From assembly GCF_009674775.1 (NCBI RefSeq), contig NZ_WKKE01000001.1, positions 1 to 64,000 of the forward strand: a stretch of 64,000 bases of DNA, in the 5' to 3' direction. Within the stretch, counting starts at the first letter, position 1; the number at the start of each line of letters is the position of its first letter. The position numbers and the translations under genes are program-made. This stretch comes from Flavobacterium sp. LC2016-23. Its GTDB lineage: Bacteria > Bacteroidota > Bacteroidia > Flavobacteriales > Flavobacteriaceae. This document shows positions 1-8,090 of this stretch, piece after piece. The notes beneath the pieces were generated by a model, which was given only the letters and a program-made list of their open reading frames with translations, had not been told where the DNA came from and made no database searches.

Positions 1-74
1 GGTTTGGTAGTTCAGTTGGTTAGAATACATGCCTGTCACGCATGGGGTCGCGGGTTCGAGTCCCGTCCAGACCG
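1..74 (+). tRNA. tRNA-Asp (anticodon GTC), copy 1
   Basis: The cloverleaf is complete. The acceptor stem GGTTTGG (1-7) pairs with CCAGACC (67-73), the anticodon loop reads CTGTCAC with GTC, and the T-arm contains GGTTCGAGTCC. CCA is not encoded. It begins at the very first base of the window, so its promoter is not visible. An identical copy lies at 489-562. Confidence 0.95.
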
Positions 75-86
75 CAATATTGGGAG

Positions 87-114
87 AAGCCTTTCTTAAC
101 GGAAAGGCTTTTTT
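87..114 (+). terminator. Intrinsic terminator of tRNA-Asp copy 1
   Basis: A perfect inverted repeat AAGCCTTTC / GAAAGGCTT is followed by a run of T, 12 nt after the tRNA. The same hairpin follows copy 2. Confidence 0.85.
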
Positions 115-150
115 GCCCAAATACGGTATCTAAGATTAGTTGTGTTGTTT

Positions 151-227
151 GCTACGAATTTGTAACTCGTAGCTGGTTTAGTAGTTAGACCAATGAAAAG
201 CTTTCCACTTTTGTGGATGGCTTTTTT
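151..227 (+). other. Two stem-loops, the second terminator-like
   Basis: GCTACGA (151-157) and TCGTAGC (167-173) form a perfect 7-bp stem with a 9-nt loop. Downstream, AAAAGC..CCAC pairs with GTGG..GCTTTT and is followed by T residues (about 196-227). The spacer between them has weak similarity to the 5' end of tRNA-Asp (GGTTTAGTAG). No gene is visible here, so this may be a small RNA end, a decayed duplication or simply repeat DNA. Confidence 0.3.
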
Positions 228-246
228 GATTTAGGACCTATCGGAA

Positions 247-343
247 TTAACCGCAAAGAGCGCTAAGATTTACGCAAAGGTTCGCAAAGTATTTATAGCT
301 TTGCGAACCTTTGCGCTTTTAACCTTGCGCACTTTGCGGTTAA
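247..343. repeat. Palindromic intergenic repeat, family R1 (CGCAAGG type), full element
   Basis: A long imperfect palindrome beginning TTAACCGCAAAG and ending CTTTGCGGTTAA, with an inner arm CGCAAAGGTTCGCAAAG matched by CTTTGCGAACCTTTGCG. Related full elements lie at 611-713, 23642-23774 and 28165-28263, and half elements at 27663, 42696 and 44661. Transcribed, it would fold into one long hairpin. Confidence 0.85.
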
Positions 344-439
344 ATGCAGTTTTTTTACTCTCTAAAATTGAAATTCGGCATTTTAAAAGATTGGAATTTA
401 GTTCATTAAAAAAATATCAATTTTTATTCGAAAAAAACC

Positions 440-469
440 TTGCAAAACCCAACTTCTATTGTATTTTTG
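440..469 (+). promoter_or_regulatory. Promoter of tRNA-Asp copy 2
   Basis: TTG (440-442), a 19-nt spacer and TATTTTTG (462-469) match the Bacteroidota primary-sigma consensus TTG-N17-23-TAnnTTTG. The tRNA starts 19 nt after the -7 box, so copy 2 has its own promoter. Confidence 0.75.
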
Positions 470-488
470 CACTCACAATAACGCAGTT

Positions 489-562
489 GGTTTGGTAGTT
501 CAGTTGGTTAGAATACATGCCTGTCACGCATGGGGTCGCGGGTTCGAGTCCCGTCCAGACCG
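489..562 (+). tRNA. tRNA-Asp (anticodon GTC), copy 2
   Basis: Identical to the gene at 1-74 over its whole length: same acceptor stem, GTC anticodon and T-arm. The 3' flank (12 nt plus the terminator) is also nearly identical to that of copy 1, which points to a segmental duplication covering the tRNA and its terminator. Confidence 0.95.
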
Positions 563-574
563 CAATATTGGAAG

Positions 575-602
575 AAGCCTTTCTTAACGGAAAGGCTTTT
601 TT
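575..602 (+). terminator. Intrinsic terminator of tRNA-Asp copy 2
   Basis: AAGCCTTTC / GAAAGGCTT stem followed by a T run, the same hairpin as behind copy 1. Confidence 0.85.
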
Positions 603-610
603 ATTTTTAA

Positions 611-713
611 ATTTAACCGCAAGGTCCGCAAGGAGAAAAACGCAAAGGTTCGCAAAGTTTATTTATTGCTTTGCGAACCTTTGCGTAAATCATAGCGCTC
701 TTTGCGGTTAAAT
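611..713. repeat. Palindromic intergenic repeat R1, full element
   Basis: Arms start ATTTAACCGCAAGG and end TTTGCGGTTAAAT. The inner arms CGCAAAGGTTCGCAAAG and CTTTGCGAACCTTTGCG are the same as in the element at 247-343. It sits directly behind the second tRNA-Asp terminator, as the first element sits behind the first. Confidence 0.85.
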
Positions 714-812
714 TTTTACAACCCAGCTTTGGAATTTGGAATTTTAAAACATTGGAATTTTATTTTCTTATATTTATAGAGAACAAAAGTTTACAGCTAT
801 TCACTGACCTCA

Positions 813-1634
813 ATGGAACAATCCACTCATAAAGTAGACCAGTATTACATCAAGAAAGTAGATGCCGATCCAAAAAGCATTTACTGTCATCATGATGTGA
901 TGGGCGAATTATTTGTTCCGACGCACAAACATGAGAAAGGACAAATGCTTTATGCCGAAGGCGATGTGGTGTTTGTCACTACCGAAACTAAAACGTATTT
1001 TTTGCCGGCACGGCATTTTATCTGGATTCCGAGTGGAGTGGAGCACAGCATTCATCCCAAGTCTGAAAATGTAATGATGCGAAATCTGTATTTTCCGGTA
1101 GAGAAAGACGAAGATACTTTTTACCAGAACGAAGGGATTTATCCGGTCAATAATTTACTGCTTCAAATGATGCTTTTCACGAATCAGTGGAATGGTGATC
1201 TAAAGAAAGATTCTCCCAATTTTGTAATTGCCAAAGCGATCAAAGCCATCTTGCCTCAAATATGCCTCACGAATCTGCCTTTAGAATTACCTCAGCCCAA
1301 AGACGCCCGCCTGGGTAAAATTTTGCGTTATGTAGAGAATAATTTAGGGGAAACGATTTTGTTTGCCGATGTGGCACATGAATTCGGTTACAGCGAACGC
1401 TCTTTGTACCGCCTGTTTCAGAAAGATCTTAAAATGTCTTTCATTCAGTATTACACTATCAGAAGGATTTTGAAAGCGATTGAACTATTATTAGAAAGAA
1501 AACTTTCTGTAAAAGAAGTCGCCCAGGAAGTAGGTTATAGCAGTGTACCGACGTTTAGTAATACCTTCTTTAAAATCCTCGGACAACGGCCTTCCGATTA
1601 CTTAAACGGAGAAGATGTTTTAAAAAGCCGATAA
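813..1634 (+). CDS. AraC family transcriptional regulator with N-terminal cupin
   Basis: A 273-residue cytoplasmic regulator. The N-terminal half (about 25-110) looks like a cupin sensor domain, with the His-rich segment PTHKHEKGQ and the IPSGVEHS turn. The C-terminal 100 residues hold two helix-turn-helix units typical of AraC/XylS proteins: the first around FADVAHEFGYSERSLYRLF, the second around VKEVAQEVGYSSVPTFSN, ending GQRPSDYL. The next three genes in the same direction encode a tripartite efflux pump, so control of that pump in response to a small molecule is the natural inference. The ligand is unknown. No good -33/-7 pair was found upstream; a weak TATATTTA lies at 769-776. Confidence 0.9.
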   Translation: MEQSTHKVDQYYIKKVDADPKSIYCHHDVMGELFVPTHKHEKGQMLYAEGDVVFVTTETKTYFLPARHFIWIPSGVEHSIHPKSENVMMRNLYFPVEKDEDTFYQNEGIYPVNNLLLQMMLFTNQWNGDLKKDSPNFVIAKAIKAILPQICLTNLPLELPQPKDARLGKILRYVENNLGETILFADVAHEFGYSERSLYRLFQKDLKMSFIQYYTIRRILKAIELLLERKLSVKEVAQEVGYSSVPTFSNTFFKILGQRPSDYLNGEDVLKSR

Positions 1635-1643
1635 AATTTATTT

Positions 1644-1708
1644 CTCCCGCAGATTTTGCAGATCCGGCAGATAAAAATAAATCTGCTCCATCTGCCAAAT
1701 CTGCGAGA
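1644..1708. repeat. Palindromic intergenic repeat R2 (GCAGATTTTGCAGAT type)
   Basis: The left arm CCGCAGATTTTGCAGAT and the right arm ATCTGCCAAATCTGCG are inverted around a short A-rich loop. A close relative lies at 42804-42880. It separates the AraC gene from the efflux operon and could act as a weak terminator, although a T run is lacking. Confidence 0.7.
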
Positions 1709-1874
1709 AAACTCTTTTGTTTTGTAATGTATTAATTTTCAATATTTTAATATATCGTTTTCGAAAATTACAATTTTAACATTTGTCCGAAATGAATACG
1801 TTATTGACTTTTTAGAATTATCAGTCACCAAAAAAATGCAGGAACTTTGCACTATAAAAATTATTTATAAATTC

Positions 1875-3239
1875 ATGTTCCTTAAAACAACAAATTCTAC
1901 AGCAGATTGTTTTCTCAAAATCGTGTTATTATTTCTAATTGTAATAACATTTAATAGTTTACAGGCTCAGGAAATTCATTCGGTTTCTTTAAGTGAAGCG
2001 GTAAAACTGGCGAAAGAAAACAATAAAAAAATCCTCAGATCTCAATTGGAGACAACGCTCTCCGAGCAAAACATCAAAGAAAGAAAAGAACTCCGTTTAC
2101 CCGATATCGAATTAAACGGTGAATATTCCAGAATTACCAATATTACGGAATTTAAAGGAAGCGGTTTTTTAAATGGCAAAGAAGTGACCAAGGCAATTCC
2201 TGAAATTTATCAGGTCAATTCAACCTTTAAAATGCCAATCTACGCCGGAAATAAGATTAACAACGCCATTAAAATTGCCAGTCAGGAAAATGAAATTGCC
2301 AAAATAAAAACAGAAAAGGCCGAAAATGATATCGGGCTCGAAGTGGTGGCCAATTACCTGGCGATTTATAAAATGCTGGAACTTCAGAAGATTTTCGAAG
2401 AAAACATTAAGGAAGAAAAAAGCAGGTTAAAAGAAGTCGCGTCACTGCAAAAGCATGGAACTGTCACCAAAAATGAAGTCATTAGAGCCGAATTGCAGCT
2501 TTCGGACCGTGAATTGAGCGCGCTGACGAATTCTAAAAACATAAAAATCGCACTCCATGAGCTGAAAACTTTGATTCAGCTTCCGGAAACCGAAGAAATT
2601 GCAATCGATACCACGGCTAGTCTTGAGGAAATGAAGGGTTTGGATCCCTATGATTTTTATTTGAATAAAGCTTTTCAGAATGAGGAAATGCGAATGGCGA
2701 GCCAGGAACTGAACATTAAAAAAACGGAACTGAAGCTGGTCAAAGGAAATTATCTCCCGACTGTAAACTTCTTTGGGAATTATGGTTTTTACTATCCCAA
2801 CTACAAATTTTTTCCGCCGAATCCGTATTTGTACACTTTGGGACAAGTAGGTATCGAAGCCCATTTTGATATTTCGGCTTTGTATAAAAACAAAACCAAA
2901 GTACAGCAGGCGAATACGAAAATTGAATGGCAGGAACTGCAGTCCGAAATTATAAAAGATGAAATTCAGGATAAGCTGTTTAAGGAACATACCCAATATC
3001 AGGAAATCCTTGAAAAATTTGTGGTGGTCGATAAAGCCCTCGATCTGGCGAATGAAAATTACCGAATCGTAAAACTGAAATACCTCAATCAACTGGTTTT
3101 AATCACCGAGATGGTCGATGCTGATAATGCTCTATTACAGGCAAAATACAATAAGATCTCGATACGACTGGATGCGGTTCTGAAACATTATGAATTGCTG
3201 CATACGGCGGGGATAATGCAGAACGAGAATAGAATATAG
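1875..3239 (+). CDS. TolC family outer-membrane efflux protein
   Basis: A 454-residue outer-membrane channel of a tripartite exporter. An upstream ATG at 1836 would add 13 residues before the signal peptide. The ATG at 1875 gives a normal signal sequence (KIVLLFLIVITFNSLQA, cleavage before QE) and is preferred. The two OEP repeats are visible: SLSEAVKLAKENNKKIL near the N-terminus, and long alternating helical segments rich in E, K, Q and A, with beta-strand segments between them (for example NFFGNYGFYYPN). The next genes encode the membrane-fusion and inner-membrane partners, so the substrate is a small molecule extruded directly across both membranes. A box resembling the -7 element (GAACTTTG, 1842-1849) lies between the two candidate starts, without a TTG at the right distance, which fits activator dependence. 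Confidence 0.88.
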   Translation: MFLKTTNSTADCFLKIVLLFLIVITFNSLQAQEIHSVSLSEAVKLAKENNKKILRSQLETTLSEQNIKERKELRLPDIELNGEYSRITNITEFKGSGFLNGKEVTKAIPEIYQVNSTFKMPIYAGNKINNAIKIASQENEIAKIKTEKAENDIGLEVVANYLAIYKMLELQKIFEENIKEEKSRLKEVASLQKHGTVTKNEVIRAELQLSDRELSALTNSKNIKIALHELKTLIQLPETEEIAIDTTASLEEMKGLDPYDFYLNKAFQNEEMRMASQELNIKKTELKLVKGNYLPTVNFFGNYGFYYPNYKFFPPNPYLYTLGQVGIEAHFDISALYKNKTKVQQANTKIEWQELQSEIIKDEIQDKLFKEHTQYQEILEKFVVVDKALDLANENYRIVKLKYLNQLVLITEMVDADNALLQAKYNKISIRLDAVLKHYELLHTAGIMQNENRI

Positions 3240-3302
3240 AATATAGAGAATAGAAGAAAGAATAAAGAGGCAAGAAGTTAGAAAATAGAAAAGATATAGA
3301 GT
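3227..3302. repeat. Low-complexity TAGAATATAG repeat tract
   Basis: The tract consists of near-copies of GAATATAGA and GAATAGAA and runs through the last codons of the TolC gene up to the start of the next gene. A similar tract lies at 12508-12550. The repeat supplies the C-terminal residues of the TolC protein. Confidence 0.5.
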
Positions 3303-3304
3303 TT

Positions 3305-4357
3305 ATGGTTAAGATAAAAAATGAAACTAGAAGAAACAGGACGTTTCATATATTAATAACAATTATTGCCTGTATATTGGTAGTAAGCGGGATCATTTTA
3401 GGGATTTGGTTTTATGTGTTCAACAGAAACCATGAGGAAACCAATGATGCTCAGGTAGAGCAATACGTGACGCCAATTATGTCTCGTATTACGGGGTATG
3501 TGCAGGAAGTTCGTTTTGAAGAAAATCAGTTTGTGCACAAGGGTGATACTTTGGTGGTGATTGACAACAGGGAATACAAATCGAAACTTAATGTGGCCCT
3601 GGCAGATGTGCAGAGTGCGCGACAAAGCAGTGTGGTAGCCGAGAAAAATGTGGCAACGACGGCAAGTTCAACCGCAATTGGCGAATCGCAACTGGCAGCA
3701 GCGAAAACGAATCTCTGGAAAACAAAATTAGAATATGACCGATACAAAGCGCTGGTACAAGACGAAGCGGCAACTTCGCAGCAATTAGAGAAAGTAAAAG
3801 CCGATTACGAGTCGGCTCAGGCGCATTTTCAGGAAATGCGGGATCGAATCCAGTCTTCTAATTTAAACACTTCTCAGGCGCAGGCAAATGTTCCGGCAAC
3901 GCAAACGAATATTGCATCCAAACAAGCTGTAGCCGACAATGCGGCATTGTTTCTTTCGTACACCGTAATTACAGCGCCTTATGACGGCTGGGTGGGCAAA
4001 AGAACGTTACAGCCGGGACAAATGGTGAAAGAAGGGCAATCGTTGCTTTCGATCGTAAGCAAAGAAAAATGGATCACGGCCAATTTTAAAGAAACACAAC
4101 TGCAATATTTAACCGTGGGTCAGGAAGTTAAAATTCAGGCGGATGCTTTAAATGATAAGGAATTTACAGGAATTATTACCTCGTTATCGCCTGCAAGCGG
4201 AGCACGTTTTTCGTTGTTGCCTCCGGATAACGCCACGGGAAACTTCGTAAAAATCGAACAAAGGATTCCGGTGCGAATTCAACTGAAAGACACCGATAGA
4301 CAAGCTGACTTTTTAAGAGCCGGAATGAACATTACCGTTATTGCGCAGCACAACTAA
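3305..4357 (+). CDS. HlyD/EmrA family membrane-fusion protein of an efflux pump
   Basis: A 350-residue periplasmic adaptor anchored by one N-terminal transmembrane helix (about 14-38). It shows the usual order: a first half of the lipoyl domain (EENQFVHKGDTLVVID), a long alpha-helical hairpin rich in A, Q, E and S (about 90-215), the second lipoyl half (TAPYDGWVGKRTLQPGQMV), then a beta-barrel domain (WITANFKETQLQYLTVGQ). It joins the TolC-type channel upstream to the MFS transporter downstream. The next gene starts one base after this stop codon, so the two are translationally coupled. The layout is like EmrA of the EmrAB-TolC multidrug exporter, but the substrate cannot be read from sequence. 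Confidence 0.9.
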   Translation: MVKIKNETRRNRTFHILITIIACILVVSGIILGIWFYVFNRNHEETNDAQVEQYVTPIMSRITGYVQEVRFEENQFVHKGDTLVVIDNREYKSKLNVALADVQSARQSSVVAEKNVATTASSTAIGESQLAAAKTNLWKTKLEYDRYKALVQDEAATSQQLEKVKADYESAQAHFQEMRDRIQSSNLNTSQAQANVPATQTNIASKQAVADNAALFLSYTVITAPYDGWVGKRTLQPGQMVKEGQSLLSIVSKEKWITANFKETQLQYLTVGQEVKIQADALNDKEFTGIITSLSPASGARFSLLPPDNATGNFVKIEQRIPVRIQLKDTDRQADFLRAGMNITVIAQHN

Positions 4358-4358
4358 A

Positions 4359-5942
4359 ATGGAAGATAAAAGTATTTTTAAATCCTGGGTTCCCAACTGG
4401 GCGATCATCATCATCTTGTTTGTGTGTTTACTGCATTCGATGATTTTGCTGGGCGTTTACAGTTCGAACGTGGCCTACGCAGCAAGTTTTCTGGATATTG
4501 AAGCCGAAGATTTGCAGTTTTCCATGTGTGTAACCTATGGAACTTTGTTGGCTACAATTCTGATCGAAAGCCGGTTTTCGAATTATTTTCCTGCGAAAAC
4601 GTATCTGATAGCGCTCTATATTTTGATAGCCGTCACCATAATTTCGTCGGGTTATGTGACGAATTTTGCGCTTTTTATCATGTTAAGAATCGCCGAAGGA
4701 ATCCTGATGGCTTTGCCGGTGATGATCCTGAGACAATTACTGGTCGAACGCTTTAAGTCTAAAAATGCCATTATCATTGGGTTTTCCTTTTATTACGGAT
4801 CACTTTTGCTCGCAACGCCTTTTATTATGAACATTGCGGTTTGGTTTCTGGATCATTACGATTGGAAATACATGCTGTACGTTTCCGGAATGCTTCAGCT
4901 GATTAATGTTTTTCTGATTCTGGTTACCTTCAGAAGTCATAGAATCACCAGGAAAATCCCTTTGTATCAGGTCGATTTGTTGAGTTATGTTTTGGTTTTG
5001 ACTTCGATTTTAAGCGGGGCTTTCTTTTTTGTCTATGCCGAAAAGAAATATTGGTTTGAATCTTCGCAATTGATTTTGGCTTTGATTATTTGCCTCATTA
5101 CAGGTGGATTGTTTATTTTCAGACAATTGCTGGTCAAACGCCCAAGTTTTGATTTTGAGGTTTTCAGGTATGCGAATTTAAGAACGGGATTTCTGTTGTT
5201 TTTTATTTTTTACATCGCCAGAGCCACTTTAAGTCTTTGTCACAGCGCGATGTTTTCGATCTGGAACTGGGATCCTTCCCGAGTGGCCGGAGTACAATAC
5301 ATCAACGGACTCGGAAATGTAATCGGGCTGATTCTGGCGGCCTTTTTCCTGATGAAATCCGTGGCGACCAAATACATTTTTATGATTGGTTTTGCGCTTT
5401 TGGCGGTGTTTCATTTTTGGTTTACGTTTCTGTTTGTGTCCGATGTTTCATTGTCAGATATCGTGATTCCGTATATTTTACAGGGAATTGCCGTTGGTGT
5501 TTTATTTGTGCCACTGGTTTTGTTCACCGTTTCTGCAGTTCCCGCTAAAATGATGACTTCTTCCGGAATTGTCGGCGTTTCGGGACGTTTCTGGGGAAGC
5601 ACGATTGGTTTTTGCATCATGCAGAACGCACAGGTATTTTTGAATAAAAAGCATTTTTTAAAACTCAGTCAGTTTGTAACAGGCGATAATCCTCAGGCGC
5701 AGGAAACCATTGCTAAAACAGCCCAGAGTTTCGCCGCAAAAGGATATTCGCCTGACGATTCTAATACACTGGCGCTAAAAAAAGTCTTTAGCGCCGTTGC
5801 CAGACAAGCGACTTTATTATCGAATATGGAAATCTACACCGTGGTAGGATATGGTTTATTGATTTTGGTTGTTTTGATTGGATTCAATCAGCACTTGAGA
5901 CAAACCCTGAACGTATTTAAAACCAAAGTTTGGATTGGTTAA
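4359..5942 (+). CDS. MFS transporter, EmrB/DHA2-like inner-membrane pump component
   Basis: A 527-residue inner-membrane protein with roughly 12-14 hydrophobic helices along its whole length. The first helix begins around WAIIIILFVCLLHSM. The longer frame from 4341 uses a TTG inside the preceding gene, while the ATG at 4359 directly follows the preceding stop codon and is preferred. It is the proton-driven member of the AraC-TolC-EmrA-EmrB cluster. The canonical motif A of MFS proteins between helices 2 and 3 is not obvious (the region reads ESRFSNYFPAKT), which is a divergence from well-studied EmrB. A bidirectional terminator lies 22 bases downstream. Confidence 0.85.
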   Translation: MEDKSIFKSWVPNWAIIIILFVCLLHSMILLGVYSSNVAYAASFLDIEAEDLQFSMCVTYGTLLATILIESRFSNYFPAKTYLIALYILIAVTIISSGYVTNFALFIMLRIAEGILMALPVMILRQLLVERFKSKNAIIIGFSFYYGSLLLATPFIMNIAVWFLDHYDWKYMLYVSGMLQLINVFLILVTFRSHRITRKIPLYQVDLLSYVLVLTSILSGAFFFVYAEKKYWFESSQLILALIICLITGGLFIFRQLLVKRPSFDFEVFRYANLRTGFLLFFIFYIARATLSLCHSAMFSIWNWDPSRVAGVQYINGLGNVIGLILAAFFLMKSVATKYIFMIGFALLAVFHFWFTFLFVSDVSLSDIVIPYILQGIAVGVLFVPLVLFTVSAVPAKMMTSSGIVGVSGRFWGSTIGFCIMQNAQVFLNKKHFLKLSQFVTGDNPQAQETIAKTAQSFAAKGYSPDDSNTLALKKVFSAVARQATLLSNMEIYTVVGYGLLILVVLIGFNQHLRQTLNVFKTKVWIG

Positions 5943-5963
5943 AAAATCAAAATGATATAAAAT

Positions 5964-5998
5964 AAAAAATCCTTTAAGTTCAATTAAAGGATTTTTTG
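5964..5998. terminator. Bidirectional intrinsic terminator between the convergent efflux operon and map
   Basis: AAAAAATCCTTTAA and TTAAAGGATTTTTT form a symmetrical stem with A and T runs on both sides, between two convergent genes. Confidence 0.85.
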
Positions 5999-6002
5999 TT
6001 TT

Positions 6003-6767
6003 CTAATTCCAGATTTCATTCATGGCCGTTAGTATAATCGGTTTGCCGTCGGTAACGACAATTGTGTGTTCGTGCTGTGCCATAAAACCGCCTTTGTTGC
6101 CGACCATTGTCCACCCGTCCTGCAGCGTTTCGGCATAGGTTGAGGTTGTTGCAATGAAGGTTTCGATTGCCACCACCGAATTTTTCTTAAATCGGGTCAG
6201 GTTGAATTTATCCCTGTAATTGGCTATTTCGTGCGGGGCTTCGTGAAGGCTTCTTCCGATACCGTGGCCGGTTAGGTTTTTAATCACTTTGTAGCCTCTT
6301 TTTTTGGCTTCGGTTTCCATGATAAAACCGATGTCCGAAATGCGGACGCCGCCTTTTATATTGTGTATGGCTTTGTGTAAAATTTGTTTCGAAGCCTCAA
6401 TCAGTTTTTCGTGTTGGTTGATATCGGCACCAATCACAAAGGAACCGCCGTTATCGGACCAAAATCCGCCCAATTCTGCCGAAACATCAATATTAATCAG
6501 ATCCCCTTCCGCAAGAATTCTTGTATCGGATGGAATGCCGTGACAAAATTCATTGTTGACGCTAATGCAAGTCCATCCCGGAAAACCGTATGTTAGATAC
6601 GGAGCCGATTTAGCACCCATTTCATTAAGGATTTGCCCGCCATAATCGTCTAATTCTTTGGTAGACATTCCAGGCTTCGCAAATTCTCTCATTTTTTTTA
6701 ATGTGAAAGCAACCGCTTCACTGGCTTTTTGCATTCCAACTAATTCTGATTCTGTTGTAATTGACAT
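6003..6767 (-). CDS. map: Type I methionine aminopeptidase
   Basis: A 254-residue metalloenzyme that removes the initiator methionine from nascent proteins. All five metal ligands of the pita-bread fold can be placed: D94 (NIDVSAE), D105 (FWSDNGG), H168 (TGHGIG), E202 (AIETF) and E233 (QHEHT). The substrate histidine H76 (FCHGIP) is also present. There is no N-terminal zinc-finger extension, as expected for bacterial type I enzymes. The gene is not in a ribosomal-protein context, which in many bacteria holds the main map copy, so it may be a second paralogue (inference). It has its own promoter inside the end of the upstream gene. Confidence 0.95.
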   Translation of the reverse strand: MSITTESELVGMQKASEAVAFTLKKMREFAKPGMSTKELDDYGGQILNEMGAKSAPYLTYGFPGWTCISVNNEFCHGIPSDTRILAEGDLINIDVSAELGGFWSDNGGSFVIGADINQHEKLIEASKQILHKAIHNIKGGVRISDIGFIMETEAKKRGYKVIKNLTGHGIGRSLHEAPHEIANYRDKFNLTRFKKNSVVAIETFIATTSTYAETLQDGWTMVGNKGGFMAQHEHTIVVTDGKPIILTAMNEIWN

Positions 6768-6792
6768 AATTCCTTTTTTAAAATAAAGTATG

Positions 6793-6824
6793 CAAAGATA
6801 AAAACTCTATTATTCTTCTACCAA
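6793..6824 (-). promoter_or_regulatory. Promoter of map
   Basis: On the minus strand TTG (6822-6824), a 21-nt spacer and TATCTTTG (6793-6800) match the Bacteroidota consensus. The promoter overlaps the last codons of the NTF2-like gene. Confidence 0.75.
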
Positions 6825-7169
6825 TTCAATATCCATTGTATTGATGAGGTTGTTTTCGAAAGTATAAATATGCTTAACGCTTCCGTCAAACATAAGTTTA
6901 TCTTCGAGGTCTTTTACAATTTGATGCACCACAACTTCCAGACTTCCGTTTGGTCTTTCGTTAAATGCAGTTGGATAGACTTTCGGATTAATTTCTTTCC
7001 ATTGTCTGGTCCAGTAGGCGTTTATTTCGTCATGTCCGCTAATGTAGCCGCCTTCCCAGGCCTTTGACCATTGTACATTAGGCTGCATGGTTTCAAGAGC
7101 GGCCTGTATGTTTCTGTCGTTAAAAGCTCCGTAAGCCTTTTCGATTACCTTTTGAAATTCTGTTGCCAT
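6810..7169 (-). CDS. NTF2-like / SnoaL-like domain protein
   Basis: A 119-residue single-domain protein. The pattern AYGAFNDRNIQAALETMQPNV at the start, WSKAWEGG, and the closing strands around SVKHIYTFENNLINTMDI are typical of the cone-shaped NTF2-like fold used by SnoaL-type and ketosteroid-isomerase-like proteins. There is no signal peptide. The fold is versatile, and neither a reaction nor a ligand can be assigned. It lies just upstream of map in the same direction, but map has its own promoter, so a functional link is not implied. Confidence 0.75.
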   Translation of the reverse strand: MATEFQKVIEKAYGAFNDRNIQAALETMQPNVQWSKAWEGGYISGHDEINAYWTRQWKEINPKVYPTAFNERPNGSLEVVVHQIVKDLEDKLMFDGSVKHIYTFENNLINTMDIELVEE

Positions 7170-7240
7170 AATTTTTGATTAAGAGTTGTTTTTCGATGGA
7201 TTCTTATAAAAGCTTAAAGATATTTATACTAAATGAATAG

Positions 7241-7266
7241 CCTCCAGTTTTAACTGGAGGTTTTTT
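7241..7266 (+). terminator. Hairpin with T run, terminator-like palindrome
   Basis: CCTCCAGTT / AACTGGAGG with a 2-nt loop is followed by TTTTTT on the plus strand. No plus-strand gene lies directly upstream. Similar palindromes occur at 11774-11802 and 11876-11895, so it may belong to a dispersed family rather than serve a particular gene. Confidence 0.5.
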
Positions 7267-7296
7267 ACGTTTGTAAGGAAAGGCTTTAGCCGAAAT

Positions 7297-7770
7297 TTAT
7301 TTATTTTTAATCTTCAAAAACACTTCTTTTCTAAACCAATTTTCATCTTCTTGAGTTTCAAAAACTCGTTTTGGAAAATAGAAACATTGACCTTTTGAAA
7401 TGTATAAAAGATAAAGACCTTTCAGTTCTAAAACTTTTATGAAACTTCCTATGGCAATTGTACCTTCAGAGACTTCTCCCATGTTAGAAATAATTTTGTC
7501 CGTGAAAATTTCATATTGTGTTTCTTTGAAAAAAATCTCGTTTTCCTTTGAATTTGCAAATCTCCAATATTGAAATACTGTAACTAGCGGATAAAGAAAC
7601 CCAAAGGCAATCATAAAAATATCAGAAGAATCTTTCTGATCCTTAAATAAAAATGCTACGGAAAGAAACAATATAAAAGAATACAGCCACCATCGCCTTT
7701 TTAATAAAATTCTAATAATGAAGAAAAAATATTCTTTTTTTGTGAGATGGAATTTTTTGGTTTTAATCAT
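7297..7770 (-). CDS. YcxB-like membrane protein
   Basis: A 157-residue protein with two hydrophobic helices near the N-terminus (about WWLYSFILFLSVAFLF and IFMIAFGFLYPLVTVF) and a soluble C-terminal half. In that half the pattern EIFTDKIISNMGEVSEGTI, then LYLLYISKGQCFYFPKR, and the final acidic helix resemble the YcxB-like C-terminal domain, whose function is unknown. The start codon follows the XRE regulator gene by about 30 bases in the same direction, so the two are likely co-transcribed. A transcription factor with a small membrane protein could form a sensor or immunity-like pair, but nothing in the sequence proves this. Confidence 0.65.
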   Translation of the reverse strand: MIKTKKFHLTKKEYFFFIIRILLKRRWWLYSFILFLSVAFLFKDQKDSSDIFMIAFGFLYPLVTVFQYWRFANSKENEIFFKETQYEIFTDKIISNMGEVSEGTIAIGSFIKVLELKGLYLLYISKGQCFYFPKRVFETQEDENWFRKEVFLKIKNK

Positions 7771-7801
7771 TGAGGTTGGTGAAAATTAGTTTTGAAGGTT
7801 T

Positions 7802-8032
7802 TTATTTTAAAGAAAAATCAAATAATTCTTTAGGCTCAACATCTAGTGCATTTGCGATTTTTACGAGAGTTTTTATGCTTGTATTTATTTCTGCTCTTTC
7901 TATTCTGCCTATTTGATTTTTAGGGATATCGCAGTCGTTAGCTAAATCTTGCTGGGACAAGTTTTTCTTTTCACGTAATTGTCTAACGTGAATGCCAAGG
8001 TTTACAATAAAAGTTTCTTCTGAAATATCCAT
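7802..8032 (-). CDS. XRE family helix-turn-helix regulator
   Basis: A 76-residue protein made of a single HTH_3 domain: IHVRQLREKKNLSQQDLAND is the first half, and IPKNQIGRIERAEINTSIK carries the recognition helix. The tail EPKELFDFSL is typical of short chromosomal Cro/C1-like regulators. It is divergent from the small gene at 8119, and an inverted repeat (8064-8083) lies between them as a candidate operator. It probably regulates itself, the YcxB-like gene and perhaps the divergent gene. Confidence 0.88.
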   Translation of the reverse strand: MDISEETFIVNLGIHVRQLREKKNLSQQDLANDCDIPKNQIGRIERAEINTSIKTLVKIANALDVEPKELFDFSLK

Positions 8033-8063
8033 ATTTCAAAAGTCCTAAGATTTATTTTCTATA

Positions 8064-8083
8064 AGGACACATATTTGTGTTCT
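8064..8083. promoter_or_regulatory. Candidate operator between divergent XRE gene and 8119 gene
   Basis: AGGACACA and TGTGTTCT are inverted around TATT, 7 of 8 positions matching. A further AGTCCT / AGGAC pair overlaps its left side (8041-8068). The position, just upstream of the -7 box at 8091, suits a repressor site for the XRE protein. Binding is inferred from location only. Confidence 0.45.
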
Positions 8084-8090
8084 TTTTTAG

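Noticed and set aside
175..191. Pseudo-tRNA between the two tRNA-Asp genes
   Set aside because: Only a short resemblance to the tRNA 5' end is present; no cloverleaf can be drawn.
301..711. Two short plus-strand reading frames (301-498 and 517-711)
   Set aside because: Both run through tRNA-Asp, its terminator and R1 palindromes; their translations are repeat-like and have no domain.
2442..3092. 216-codon minus-strand frame inside the TolC gene
   Set aside because: It is antisense to a clear TolC-family gene whose frame has signal peptide and family motifs; the antisense product has no recognisable feature.
4341..4358. Upstream TTG start of the EmrB-like transporter
   Set aside because: It overlaps the preceding gene, and the ATG at 4359 immediately follows that gene's stop codon.
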